Both the position numbers and the translations under genes were made by a program. The notes under the pieces were generated by a model, which searched no databases, was not told the DNA's origin, and saw only the letters and a program-made list of their open reading frames with translations. Shown piece after piece: positions 25,236 through 34,102 of a stretch of 64,000 nt of DNA (positions are counted from its first letter, which is position 1; every line of letters begins with the position of its first letter). Source of the DNA: Candidatus Scalindua sediminis (GTDB lineage Bacteria; Planctomycetota; Brocadiia; Brocadiales; Scalinduaceae); assembly GCA_008636105.1 (NCBI GenBank), contig VSDH01000011.1, positions 1 to 64,000 on the forward strand, in the 5' to 3' direction.

Positions 25236-26117
25236 GTGATCAAGACAAATAAAAATAAACTGGTTATGCAATCGGTAGTAGGGCAGATCTCAAGTCCGAC
25301 CTTTTCAAGGACTCCCTATGTTATTAGTGCAGATGGCAGGCCTCTTGTTCTACCGAGCGTTGGAGGTATTACTTACAACGTCAGGGTTGGAGATCCAGCC
25401 ATCGGGTGGTCTGCAGACCATGTTGAACCTGGGGCTAGCATAATTAATACCGAAAAATCAATCGGGAGCTGGTCTCCAAATTCTGGGCTTAATACACTGG
25501 TCTGTGCCGGGAATGAGGTAAAGGTAGTCTCTGGTGACGCCAAGGGGGCAAAAGGTGTCGTAATCGGGAAACATGGTGGGGTTGAGCATGTGATAGTGGA
25601 CTTCCCTCCAACGACTCTTGATAAAATGGTGGTGGGCGACAAAATGCAGGTAAAGGCATACGGGACAGGGATGATACTTGTGAATTATTATCCTGAGATA
25701 CATGCAATGAACATCTCACCGGACCTATTATCAAAAATTCCACTGAAGGAAGTGAAAGATAATCTGGAATTTCCGGTAACACATATCGTCCCTGCTGCGA
25801 TCATGGGATCAGGTTTAGGTTCAAACCACAGCTACTCCGGTGACTATGATATACAGATGTTCGATAAAAAAATCGTCAAGAAACATGGCTTAGGAACACT
25901 TCGGTTTGGAGACTTCGTAGCGATAACAGATGCAGATCACTCCTATGGGAGAATTTACAGAACTGGAGCAGTTTCAATAGGGATTGTTGTCCATTCAGAT
26001 TGTGTTATAGCAGGTCATGGACCAGGTGTCATGACAGTGCTGACTTCCAGCAAAGGGAAGATTAAACCCGTAATAAACAAAAAGTCAAATTTACGGAATT
26101 ATTTAAAGCTGAAGTAA
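25236..26117 (+). CDS. DUF4438 family protein
   Basis: 293 residues matching the DUF4438 family, known from thermophile structures but without an assigned activity. Typical family segments are LPSVGGITYNVRVGDPAIGW, ADHVEPG, GNEVKVVSGDAKGAKGVVIG and the C-terminal VVHSDCVIAGHGPGV. The GTG start at 25236 keeps the family-like IKTNKNKLVMQSVVG beginning; ATG 25266 is the alternative. It is followed by a strong hairpin separating it from the CRISPR array. Confidence 0.75.
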   Translation: MIKTNKNKLVMQSVVGQISSPTFSRTPYVISADGRPLVLPSVGGITYNVRVGDPAIGWSADHVEPGASIINTEKSIGSWSPNSGLNTLVCAGNEVKVVSGDAKGAKGVVIGKHGGVEHVIVDFPPTTLDKMVVGDKMQVKAYGTGMILVNYYPEIHAMNISPDLLSKIPLKEVKDNLEFPVTHIVPAAIMGSGLGSNHSYSGDYDIQMFDKKIVKKHGLGTLRFGDFVAITDADHSYGRIYRTGAVSIGIVVHSDCVIAGHGPGVMTVLTSSKGKIKPVINKKSNLRNYLKLK

Positions 26118-26133
26118 TGGCTCCCGATCGCAG

Positions 26134-26162
26134 ATCAGCCCTAATTGGAAATTAGGGCTGAT
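26134..26162 (+). terminator. Terminator after the DUF4438 gene
   Basis: Perfect 13-bp stem ATCAGCCCTAATT / AATTAGGGCTGAT with a GGA loop, followed by a T-rich stretch (CTTCCTTGTTTT). It also lies at the trailer end of the CRISPR array and may stop array transcripts from the other side. Confidence 0.7.
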
Positions 26163-26245
26163 ACTTCCTTGTTTTAATGGAATAAGTATTCATACCATGC
26201 TGGTATAGATCCCCACCAGGCATCTTGAACAGCAACCTTTTTGTC

Positions 26246-27470
26246 GTTTCAATCCACGCTCCCGTACGGGGAGCGACAGCTCTCCTTGGTATCTTCCTCA
26301 GGCAGGGAGTCGTTTCAATCCACGCTCCCGTACGGGGAGCGACCTCCGGCTCAGAAGAGCCTATGGCTCGGAGAGCTAGTTTCAATCCACGCCCCCGTAC
26401 GGGGAGCGACACGTCCTCAATCGCAAGTACTGCTAAAGGGGAAGGTTTCAATCCACGCCCCCGTACGGGGAGCGACCAACTCCACAGGCCTAAACCCGTA
26501 CTCAAGAAAGTTTCAATCCACGCCCCCGTACGGGGAGCGACGTCGCTCTGGCGATCCTGGCGGTGATCTTATTATGTTTCAATCCACGCCCCCGTATGGG
26601 GAGCGACAATAATATGGCATTACTAGACGCAAACGAAAACGTTTCAATCCACGCCCCCGTATGGGGAGCGACCATTAATACCCCCAATAGATGGTAAGTC
26701 TATAAGGTTTCAATCCACGCCCCCGTATGGGGAGCGGGGAGCGACACCAACCGTTTCTCTTTGCTTCTAATCTTAATATGTTTCAATCCACGCCCCCGTA
26801 CGGGGAGCGACTCGATCTCCAACGTTGGCAAGCAAACCATTCTTGTTTCAATCCACGCCCCCGTATGGGGAGCGACCAATAGCCCCGAAGGATTCGACAA
26901 GGGTATTTATGTTTCAATCCACGCCCCCGTATGGGGAGCGACCAGCCGGAGGGAATACGGTCAAGGCAATAGCCCCGTTTCAATCCACGCCCCCGTATGG
27001 GGAGCGACTCCGCAGCGGCCATGGAGGCTCTTATGGATTCGAGTTTCAATCCACGCCCCCGTATGGGGAGCGACCTCATGTATGTATGTTCTTTCGGCAA
27101 CTCATAAGTTTCAATCCACGCCCCCGTATGGGGAGCGACGACTGTATTCCGTATTAGCAAGGGTGCAAGTGATAGTTTCAATCCACGCCCCCGTATGGGG
27201 AGCGACTTACGATCACGACGCTTATTAAATACCTTCTTACGTTTCAATCCACGCCCCCGTATGGGGAGCGACAATCTCCGTAGGTAAACCAAAATAATCA
27301 CTAAGTGTTTCAATCCACGCCCCCGTATGGGGAGCGACGGTAAAACCTTAATGATTTCTATATTGAAAAAAGTTTCAATCCACGCCCCCGTATGGGGAGC
27401 GACTTTGCTTACCTTACCCGCCCTGAGGGAATAGGAATGTTTCAATCCACGCCCCCGTATGGGGAGCGAC
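26246..27470 (-). CRISPR. Type I-C CRISPR array, 19 repeats and 18 spacers
   Basis: Nineteen repeats of 32 nt with spacers of 33-35 nt. Read in the expected direction of transcription (minus), the repeat begins GTCGCTCCCC and ends GCGTGGATTGAAAC, the classic I-C sequence with a stem of CGCYCCCC and GGGGRGCG. Repeats fall in three types: ATACGGGGG nearest the leader (most copies), GTACGGGGG in the middle (26379, 26445, 26510 and again 26780), and GTACGGGAG at the two trailer-end copies (26246, 26312). The trailer form turns a U-G wobble in the stem into a U-A pair. The leader side is 27470, next to cas2, so the oldest spacers are at 26278 onward. No spacer was seen to match other parts of this window. 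Confidence 0.97.
26707..26745 (-). repeat. Aberrant 39-nt CRISPR repeat
   Basis: The eighth repeat has a 7-bp internal tandem duplication (GGGAGCG twice on the plus strand), making it 39 nt instead of 32. The extra bases fall in the stem region that becomes the 5' part of the repeat RNA, so processing of the flanking crRNAs may be affected. Confidence 0.85.
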
Positions 27471-27651
27471 TACGTATTTATAAATCATTAATAATAAACA
27501 GTTTATTCACTTCTTTTTGCGAACCTTCATTACTGAACAATTAATTGTTAGCTTGTCAAGGAACATCGTACATAACGTATACAATAGTCATATTTTATTG
27601 ATTTGCGAACCTGACGGTGAAAGTATGTGAACTCCATGTTCGCAATATCAC
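27471..27651 (-). promoter_or_regulatory. CRISPR leader
   Basis: AT-rich 181-bp stretch between cas2 and the first repeat. It has two direct copies of TTTGCGAACCT (27516-27526 and 27602-27612) and an inverted TTGCGAAC (27638-27645). The last two can form an 8-bp stem. A TTGACA box on the minus strand at 27554-27559 could be a -35 element, but no good -10 follows at the right distance. It is expected to drive array transcription and guide spacer acquisition. Confidence 0.75.
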
Positions 27652-27939
27652 TTAAACGATCAATGGTCCGTCCTGATCCAGCGACTTTTTGGCGCCAACA
27701 TGCTCTACCCGATGTTTCCAGTTAGAACCCAAAAAGTAAAACCTCAAACTGTCCTTTTCAGGATCAATTTCATCAATTAATCTATTGCGCAAGACCGTCC
27801 ATTGTGCAGGATCAACAATGCACTCAAAGACTGAATACTGCACTCTCTGACCATAGTCCTGACATACCCTTGCCACCCTGCGCAGCCGCCGCTGTCCATT
27901 ATCTTCCGAAGCAACATCATAACTGACTAATACAAACAT
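27652..27939 (-). CDS. cas2: CRISPR-associated endonuclease Cas2
   Basis: 95 residues with the Cas2 ferredoxin-like pattern: VLVSYDVA (metal-binding Asp), then QYSVFECIVDPAQW and SLRFYFLG. It forms the structural dimer of the Cas1-Cas2 integrase that inserts new spacers. It starts 9 bp after the cas1 stop, as in other I-C operons, and borders the leader. Confidence 0.95.
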   Translation of the reverse strand: MFVLVSYDVASEDNGQRRLRRVARVCQDYGQRVQYSVFECIVDPAQWTVLRNRLIDEIDPEKDSLRFYFLGSNWKHRVEHVGAKKSLDQDGPLIV

Positions 27940-27948
27940 TATTCTATC

Positions 27949-28980
27949 TTACCTCCACACATATGGCGGATAAGCATCCAGATCACCGCGCAGATAACGA
28001 GCCATAAGCATTGCCTGCACATGAAAAAGAAGTCCTATGGTCACCTTCTCATTAAGGAATGGATGCACAATCTCATCCTGTTTTCTTGTCTGATAAGCTG
28101 TAAGTACGGTTTTTCTTGTTTCATCATCCATCAGTACCGCACCGTTTTCTTTAATTTCAAAACCTTTAATCTTCACCTGGCCGAGGTTAATCAGTGAAAG
28201 TACAAGGCGATCTGCCAGGAACGGGCGAAACTCTTCCATTAAATCAAGAGCCAGGCTGGGCCGTCCGGGACGGTCTCTGTGGAGGAAGCCGACCGCGGGA
28301 TCAAGACCGACAGTCTCTAACGCCGATCTGACATCATGCATGACAATCGTATAGATAAATGATAAAAGACAATTCACCGTATCCAGAGGAGGCCTGCGGC
28401 TTCGTTCATGAAATACAAAATCTTCTTTCTGTGAAGTAATCAGATAGTCGAATACGCCGAAATAGGTCAATGCCGCTTCTCCTTCGATTCCACGTAAAAG
28501 ATCCAGCGGTAATTCTGATTGCAGTCTTTTTAATGAATATGAAAGTTTCTGTGAAGCCATGGTCACAGCGTTTAACTCAATTTTATCTGAATGATCCCGC
28601 AGCACCCGTTCTAGCACTATGCGGCAATTGGCTATTTTACCGGTCAAGACCGACCTTGCTATTGACGCGGATGTTTCAAGGTCGTCTGCCCGGCGATACT
28701 GTTCACGCCTCAGCAGGACATTCCCTGAGACCGGCCCCTGTACCTTTGCAAGAAACCGTCCGTACTCTGTCAGGAAACTTATTGCTACATTCTGCTCCGC
28801 ACAGTATCCCATCAGATATGGACTGCAGGAAACTTGTCCGAAACATACAATTCCGCCAATTGTATGTACCGGAAGACGTAGGCGCACATCATTATCTACT
28901 TTAACAATAACAGTCTCGCCCTCTTTTGCGAGATATGCTCCCTGTGTTGTAACAAACAGAGTATTCAGGTGTCTTTTCAT
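27949..28980 (-). CDS. cas1: CRISPR-associated endonuclease Cas1, type I-C
   Basis: 343 residues, the usual I-C length. It is the catalytic subunit of the spacer integrase. Family segments are NTLFVTTQGAYLAKEGET at the N-terminus, EGEAALTYFGVFD (catalytic Glu), DPAVGFLHRDRPGRPSLALD (His and Asp of the active site) and the C-terminal YPPYVWR. It lies 74 bp downstream of cas4. Confidence 0.95.
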   Translation of the reverse strand: MKRHLNTLFVTTQGAYLAKEGETVIVKVDNDVRLRLPVHTIGGIVCFGQVSCSPYLMGYCAEQNVAISFLTEYGRFLAKVQGPVSGNVLLRREQYRRADDLETSASIARSVLTGKIANCRIVLERVLRDHSDKIELNAVTMASQKLSYSLKRLQSELPLDLLRGIEGEAALTYFGVFDYLITSQKEDFVFHERSRRPPLDTVNCLLSFIYTIVMHDVRSALETVGLDPAVGFLHRDRPGRPSLALDLMEEFRPFLADRLVLSLINLGQVKIKGFEIKENGAVLMDDETRKTVLTAYQTRKQDEIVHPFLNEKVTIGLLFHVQAMLMARYLRGDLDAYPPYVWR

Positions 28981-29054
28981 TTTATTTTTTTGTTATGCCA
29001 TTTACTGTTCGACAGTTCTACTGTCGAACACCAAGATGCTAGAGTTCTACTCTT

Positions 29055-29693
29055 TCAACTCTCCGTCATTTTCAAAAGATAAGCGCTTGCCTTTCCCTTT
29101 TTGCCGCACGTTTTTGGCATACACATTTGCACCAGAGAGCAACTTTTGCACTTTTTTGAATACTCAGGTTTCGGAGTTATTCCAGCGCTGATAAGTTCGT
29201 GTACTTTCTTTGCAGTCTCTTCCGTCTCTGTTCTTAAGGCCGTGTCAAATGTAACATCCTCTCTTCGTCTGGTTGTCCCGTAAAACAACGCTCCTTCGCT
29301 AATATTACAATTGAGCATCTCCTCAAGACATATGGCCTGTGCGCAGAGCTGGACTTTATCGCAGTTGTCCTTTTTGGGCTTGCCTCTCTTGTATTCAACA
29401 GGGAATGGATGCCAGTTAGCCCCCTGCCGGTGAAATTCCACTACATCCGCCTTTCCGATCAGGCCAAGCCGCAGCGACCTGAGCGGCACGCCATATTCAA
29501 TGCGGATATCCCTGCGTTTGTCCTGCCCGGCAGTATCAACCTTGTCGTGCATGATCCTGCCTTCGGCGGTAAACAGGTTTTCACTCCACAACTGCTCAAT
29601 GTGTATCAACGCACACTGTCTCTCGCAAAATATAATGTGCTGCAGTGCCGATAATTGAATGAGATCATCCTCGGTATAAGTCTTATTGGTCAT
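29055..29693 (-). CDS. cas4: CRISPR-associated Cas4 exonuclease
   Basis: 212 residues, RecB-like PD-(D/E)XK nuclease with an iron-sulfur cluster. Visible parts are the first Cys in IFCERQCALIHIEQLW, the metal ligands around GKADVVEFH and PVEYKRGKPKKD, QLCAQAICLEEML, and the C-terminal CKSCSLVQMCMPKTC cluster Cys. In I-C systems Cas4 trims and orients prespacers for Cas1-Cas2. The gene begins 7 bp after the four-helix-bundle gene that interrupts the usual cas7-cas4 junction. Confidence 0.95.
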   Translation of the reverse strand: MTNKTYTEDDLIQLSALQHIIFCERQCALIHIEQLWSENLFTAEGRIMHDKVDTAGQDKRRDIRIEYGVPLRSLRLGLIGKADVVEFHRQGANWHPFPVEYKRGKPKKDNCDKVQLCAQAICLEEMLNCNISEGALFYGTTRRREDVTFDTALRTETEETAKKVHELISAGITPKPEYSKKCKSCSLVQMCMPKTCGKKGKASAYLLKMTES

Positions 29694-29700
29694 ATATGAC

Positions 29701-30264
29701 TTATTTTTTTCTTCTCTGTGATCGTGTTCGATAGAGCCTCTCGGTAAACCCGCCCTCTTTCAGAAAATCCTTTTCCAGCGTCCGTAACAGCTGGTCTAGC
29801 AGATAGTTTGTCTGGTGAATCAGGCATACCATGGTGTTTGCGGCAACTTCGGGAGGAGAAGCTCCAATATACGACTTATAAGTCATATAAGACCTATTCT
29901 TCTGATAACAGAGATTTCTGACCTCTTTGGCCCTTGGATAATCCTTAGACCAAAGAGCCAGTCCTTTCTGCCTCAGATAATCTTGAAAATCCAGCAACAG
30001 TTCCTCAAGGCTCGCCCGAGCCACGCCGACGAGCTTCAGCTCGAACTTCTTCGAAGTTCCCGACGCCATGCTGCCTTCAGCGATGTTCTGTTTGCCACTG
30101 CGCGCCGCCTGCACCATCTGGTCATGGGTGCGGGAGCGCATATTGATAAACCGATTACAAAACACAACTGTGGCGTCATAAACAATCTCCGACATCTGGT
30201 AAGACTGTAGACCCTGATAGCCGCCGTGCGGCGGGATGAGTTGAGGATCATTTTGGTCGGTCAT
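29701..30264 (-). CDS. Four-helix-bundle (S23/Avd-like) protein with suffix domain, inside the cas operon
   Basis: 187 residues. The core (about 25-115) fits the four-helix-bundle family first seen in 23S rRNA intervening sequences and related in fold to the Avd protein of diversity-generating retroelements: YQMSEIVYDATVVFCNRFI, RSRTHDQMVQAARSGKQNIA, EGSMASGTSKKFELKLVGVA, RASLEELLLDFQDYLRQKG. A C-terminal extension matches the four-helix-bundle suffix type and ends in a basic RTRSQRRKK tail. The start codon directly follows the cas7 stop and the stop is 7 bp before cas4, so it is translated as part of the operon. Standard I-C loci have no gene here. Nucleic-acid binding is plausible for the basic pentameric fold; its role in CRISPR is unknown. 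Confidence 0.85.
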   Translation of the reverse strand: MTDQNDPQLIPPHGGYQGLQSYQMSEIVYDATVVFCNRFINMRSRTHDQMVQAARSGKQNIAEGSMASGTSKKFELKLVGVARASLEELLLDFQDYLRQKGLALWSKDYPRAKEVRNLCYQKNRSYMTYKSYIGASPPEVAANTMVCLIHQTNYLLDQLLRTLEKDFLKEGGFTERLYRTRSQRRKK

Positions 30265-31170
30265 TTAAATCCTTTCAATATTAACATTGTTTGGGTTGAA
30301 TATTGTAGGTGTTAATCCCTCAAGCTTTGTAAGCCTGATCGAATAATTCTCAATCTTCTTCGGATCAGTTACTCCTTCTTTAGGAGCAACACTCAGCGAC
30401 CGATGAACCACAGCAGAAGAATATTGTCCATGATTAACGCTGTGTTGCCACCAAAATACTGCGACTACCTCCATACTGCCCTCCGGTCTTGCGGAAGATG
30501 CATCGTTGTCAAACAAATTCTTAAGAGCTTCATGTATTGCCTCTGCGTCTTTATCTTCAAACAAAGTTTTTGAGGCAAGTTGGGGATTCATAGCGCCGTA
30601 GGTTACATACACTCCATGGTCAACGCGATGTTTCATCCCCATAGTATCTGTTGCTTTCTTTGTGCCGTCTCCTTCCCCGCTAACACTTTTTGTAATCTGT
30701 ATGCTCGAAACACGATCTCTTACTGGTACAACCGAAAAAGCTGAATGTATTGAAACGGGACCTCGAATTCCAACAGACACCCCTTCACCTTTTTTTGCAG
30801 CCCCATAGGCAAATACTTGTCCGAACGAGCGGACATCGATCCATTTCTCGCAAACAGCTTTTTGGAATATTTTTTTATCTTTCCATTGATCTTTCTTTAA
30901 TTCTCCTTCGGCTCTGGCTCTCAGGCTGGGATAATCATCCAATTTATTGTCATCAGATTGAACAAAAACACTGTATTTGTACTCATTATTGTCATTCTTC
31001 ATCTCCATCAGTCGATTTCTGATTTTTCTCTTGATGCATACATCAGATAATTCACCAAAACCATCGTAATCTATTCGTGGACGATTACCATTTAACGGAT
31101 CACCATTAGGATTAGCACGATTTACACTGAATATCACTGCAAAATCAATTTTCTTTTTCAACGTTTCCAT
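30265..31170 (-). CDS. cas7c: Cas7/Csd2, type I-C backbone subunit
   Basis: 301 residues. It is the RAMP protein that polymerises along the crRNA in the I-C Cascade. Family features are FAVIFSVNRANPNGDPLNGN at the N-terminus, IRGPVSIHSAFSVVPV, and HRVDHGVYVTYGAMNPQLA. It begins 29 bp after the cas8c stop, and its own stop abuts the next gene without a gap. Confidence 0.95.
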   Translation of the reverse strand: METLKKKIDFAVIFSVNRANPNGDPLNGNRPRIDYDGFGELSDVCIKRKIRNRLMEMKNDNNEYKYSVFVQSDDNKLDDYPSLRARAEGELKKDQWKDKKIFQKAVCEKWIDVRSFGQVFAYGAAKKGEGVSVGIRGPVSIHSAFSVVPVRDRVSSIQITKSVSGEGDGTKKATDTMGMKHRVDHGVYVTYGAMNPQLASKTLFEDKDAEAIHEALKNLFDNDASSARPEGSMEVVAVFWWQHSVNHGQYSSAVVHRSLSVAPKEGVTDPKKIENYSIRLTKLEGLTPTIFNPNNVNIERI

Positions 31171-31199
31171 TAAAGCCTCCTTTTTCTGTGTTATAAAAT

Positions 31200-33365
31200 T
31201 TATTCCTCTGAATTAATATCTTCAATGTTCTTCGGTTCGTCTTTTTTTGGTTTTAATGCTTCCCGCTGGCAATGATATGCCAATAGAAACTCTCCACTTA
31301 ACGGTTTATCACTTGTGAAATCCTCAACAGGTTCAAATAAATTCATTGTTTTGTCAATTACATCTTGATATTTTATTACCCTTCCACCAAGTCTTGCCTT
31401 GTAAGGAACCAGTGAAAGCTCAATGGTTTTCCATGTACTGCAAGGGCGGTCAGAAAAACGCTGCATCAACCGTGCGGCATTGGTATCTCTCTTTTTTTCT
31501 GAAACAAACAATGCAAAGTTTTCCAAACAATCTGCAGCAGCCAACAAACGGCCATACAAGTAATCACGAGTTTTACGATTCTCCTCTAACGCCATACTAT
31601 ATCCCTCCTTTTCATTTAATTTTCTAAAAAGTGCACAGGCTATGCTGAGCGTTTTATTCCAATCTTCATTTTTTTTAAAGCCAACTCTATTTGTTGCCCT
31701 TCGAGTTGCTGACTCAACAAGGTCGCGTGGAATTTGTTGATTATCAATTATGCATGGCATAAGTCTTTCCACTGTGGACTTTTTAATCTTGTCATCCACA
31801 ACAAGCCTATCATTTTCATAATGACCAAAAGCCGCTTCAGCGATATCTTTTGGCGCCGGTGCTCCGACAAAACAAATGCGTTTTTTTGTTTCGGGATTGT
31901 ATCCATAGTCATGAAGCCAAGCACAGCTATCATGCCATTTTTCTAAACGATCAAGAAATTCCGAACCCGTCAGTTCACGGTAGAAGGTAATAGCCATTCG
32001 TCCAGGCGTTGCGGAATCAATGCCCATAACCACAACACCGCTTGTATCTCCAATGTCGGCTTTGTAACCCGCTATTTTCCGTCTCAATTTAATAGCAAGA
32101 TTCTGTGCGACTGAGACGTTATCAGAATCATCTCTTTTAAGTTCATCTTCTCCTAAAATAGCAAGAGGGTCGGCAAGGGGATCTGGAATTTCTGCGCCTG
32201 AAGCAGCCCATGCAACGATAGCCTGATCTCCGCTACGATAACCTTGACGACTGATAAGCCAACGGAGAGCACTATGCGCTTTTTGAGTTACCTCAAATCC
32301 AACCCCACACGCTTGATTCGCGTCCTCAAAACGTCCACGGAAAGTAAATCCCGATGTATCATTTGATGAAATAATTTTTGCTCCATCACCATCGTTTCTA
32401 ATTTTTTTCGGATGCTGTTCAGCAATAAAATGAACTTCCCCTGTTACATAACAAAGAGCTTTATTTTTTTTCATATTGTAATAATATTTTGTCCAACTAT
32501 CCCAAAGCGTTTTATCTTCCCATGTTTTAGAGCATAGAACGTTTGGGATCTCAACTTCCCATCGAATAAACGCATCAGCCTGCCAATTTTCAAGATTACC
32601 TTTCTTGTTGAATCTTCCCGGCAATAAATCAAATATATCTATTGCCTTATTATCCTGCTTTTTTTCTATCCGCTTTTCTAATAGCTTGCCATCATTATTT
32701 ACAAACAGTAGTTTGCTGTCGACTAAATCTTCAATAACCCTTCCTTTTCTAACATAATTAAGTACTGCGCAAGCCTTTTCGTGTCTGAATTCTGACTCAC
32801 ACCAATCAGTCAGAAGCTTGCTATATGATCGTTTGTTCTTAGTAAGCAAAATTTCATAAATTTTCTCTTTTCTCTTATCCCATTTTTGGTCTAGAATCAT
32901 GCCCTTATAATCGTTCAACCCTGAAAATTTCGATTGAATCATGCCAGACTTGTCAATATAGCCTTGCTGACACAAATCATCAATCAAACCCTTTTTATCC
33001 ACTTTGTTGCCAAGTTTTTTGGAGTCATCTTCTGCAATAATGGCGAAATAATACGAATCACTTGTCCCACTATATTTAGGATAATCCTTTGCCACATACT
33101 GCAACTTATCACATAAAGGATGAGGGGCTTCGCCTCTTGTTCGACCGCCTGAACTCTCTGTGCATGGAATAATCGTTCTTGCATCGTCTTTTGGCACAAT
33201 TCTGGCTCTCTTAAAATTTCCTTGATAATCAATAACAATCTCAATTTGGGCTTTGTTCGTTGTGTGGCAGATCGGAAGAAGAGGGACTTCTTTCTCAGAG
33301 ACAACCTTGCCAATCATTGACTGACAATTCTCATAGGTTTCATATAGTTTTTGTATCCAGCTCAT
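31200..33365 (-). CDS. cas8c: Cas8c/Csd1, type I-C large subunit
   Basis: 721 residues, on the long side for Csd1. It recognises the PAM and forms the large subunit of the I-C Cascade; in several I-C systems an internal start also yields the small subunit. Csd1-like segments are MSWIQKLYETYENCQ at the start, CYVTGEVHFIAEQHPKKI, SSNDTSGFTFRGRF (the G-rich central motif) and the RLMQRFSDRPCSTW region. It overlaps cas5c by 4 bp (ATGA), indicating coupled translation. Confidence 0.93.
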   Translation of the reverse strand: MSWIQKLYETYENCQSMIGKVVSEKEVPLLPICHTTNKAQIEIVIDYQGNFKRARIVPKDDARTIIPCTESSGGRTRGEAPHPLCDKLQYVAKDYPKYSGTSDSYYFAIIAEDDSKKLGNKVDKKGLIDDLCQQGYIDKSGMIQSKFSGLNDYKGMILDQKWDKRKEKIYEILLTKNKRSYSKLLTDWCESEFRHEKACAVLNYVRKGRVIEDLVDSKLLFVNNDGKLLEKRIEKKQDNKAIDIFDLLPGRFNKKGNLENWQADAFIRWEVEIPNVLCSKTWEDKTLWDSWTKYYYNMKKNKALCYVTGEVHFIAEQHPKKIRNDGDGAKIISSNDTSGFTFRGRFEDANQACGVGFEVTQKAHSALRWLISRQGYRSGDQAIVAWAASGAEIPDPLADPLAILGEDELKRDDSDNVSVAQNLAIKLRRKIAGYKADIGDTSGVVVMGIDSATPGRMAITFYRELTGSEFLDRLEKWHDSCAWLHDYGYNPETKKRICFVGAPAPKDIAEAAFGHYENDRLVVDDKIKKSTVERLMPCIIDNQQIPRDLVESATRRATNRVGFKKNEDWNKTLSIACALFRKLNEKEGYSMALEENRKTRDYLYGRLLAAADCLENFALFVSEKKRDTNAARLMQRFSDRPCSTWKTIELSLVPYKARLGGRVIKYQDVIDKTMNLFEPVEDFTSDKPLSGEFLLAYHCQREALKPKKDEPKNIEDINSEE

Positions 33366-34093
33366 TTATGCCCCTCCCATTCTTCAAAACCTTCCAGCAG
33401 CCCATCCCCGTCTAATCCGATCGACTGTGGCGGATTGGCTTTCATTGTCCTAACGACTTTCCGTATCGTACATGCTTCTGGTTTGATAAAATCAATCCTG
33501 CCGTCAATCATCTTCGGACGCCAGAACCGGGTATGAAGTTCATTTCCCCCAAGCTCGTCAGGATAATCAAATCCGTGAAACATCAGGTCAAATGCTATTT
33601 CACCGTAATCATCGTAATCGCTTTTCCCTTCTCCAAACCTGCATGGCTCGACATACCCCTGACATTCCCTCGCGCCTAAAAATATATCTCTTCTGCCACC
33701 CTTATCTATCATTCGTTTAGCTACAAAGAAATGTTTGTTTTCATTCCTGTCCTTAGCCATATCCTCACGGTGGTAATTCCAGTCAAAATGAGCCTGAACC
33801 TGATACTCAACATCGGCAAGATATGTATAGATCGAAAGCTCATTGCCTCCGCCATACTTAACAGGCTTTGCACTTCGAGTCTGCGTCCTGATGCGCTTCA
33901 TTACTCTTACCTGGTCGATAATCCATATAATAGTAGGCTTCCAGTACACAGAACTCAATATGCCTTTTAACGCTTCATAGGTAGGAATATGATAAGAGCA
34001 CTTCTCTCCGCCTATCTTTGTCAGAGGGTCGGTAAAAAGGGCATATTTACCGTATACTTTGAATTCAACTCTGTTTTCCTTTTCCATATGCAC
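33362..34093 (-). CDS. cas5c: Cas5c/Cas5d, crRNA-processing subunit
   Basis: 243 residues. In I-C systems, which lack Cas6, Cas5c cuts the repeat RNA and stays bound to the 5' handle. Typical segments are the N-terminal FKVYGKYALFTDPLTKIGGEK, YEALKGILSSVYWKPTIIW, and REDMAKDRNENKHFFVAKRM. The gene starts 9 bp after the cas3 stop. Confidence 0.95.
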   Translation of the reverse strand: MHMEKENRVEFKVYGKYALFTDPLTKIGGEKCSYHIPTYEALKGILSSVYWKPTIIWIIDQVRVMKRIRTQTRSAKPVKYGGGNELSIYTYLADVEYQVQAHFDWNYHREDMAKDRNENKHFFVAKRMIDKGGRRDIFLGARECQGYVEPCRFGEGKSDYDDYGEIAFDLMFHGFDYPDELGGNELHTRFWRPKMIDGRIDFIKPEACTIRKVVRTMKANPPQSIGLDGDGLLEGFEEWEGHK

Positions 34094-34102
34094 CCCCTTT
34101 AT

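Noticed and set aside
26225-27445. Several long open frames on both strands with repeated RGRGLK, APVRGAT or TPPYGER units, looking like repeat proteins
   Set aside because: They are translations of the CRISPR repeats, which are 32 nt with spacers that keep frames open by chance.
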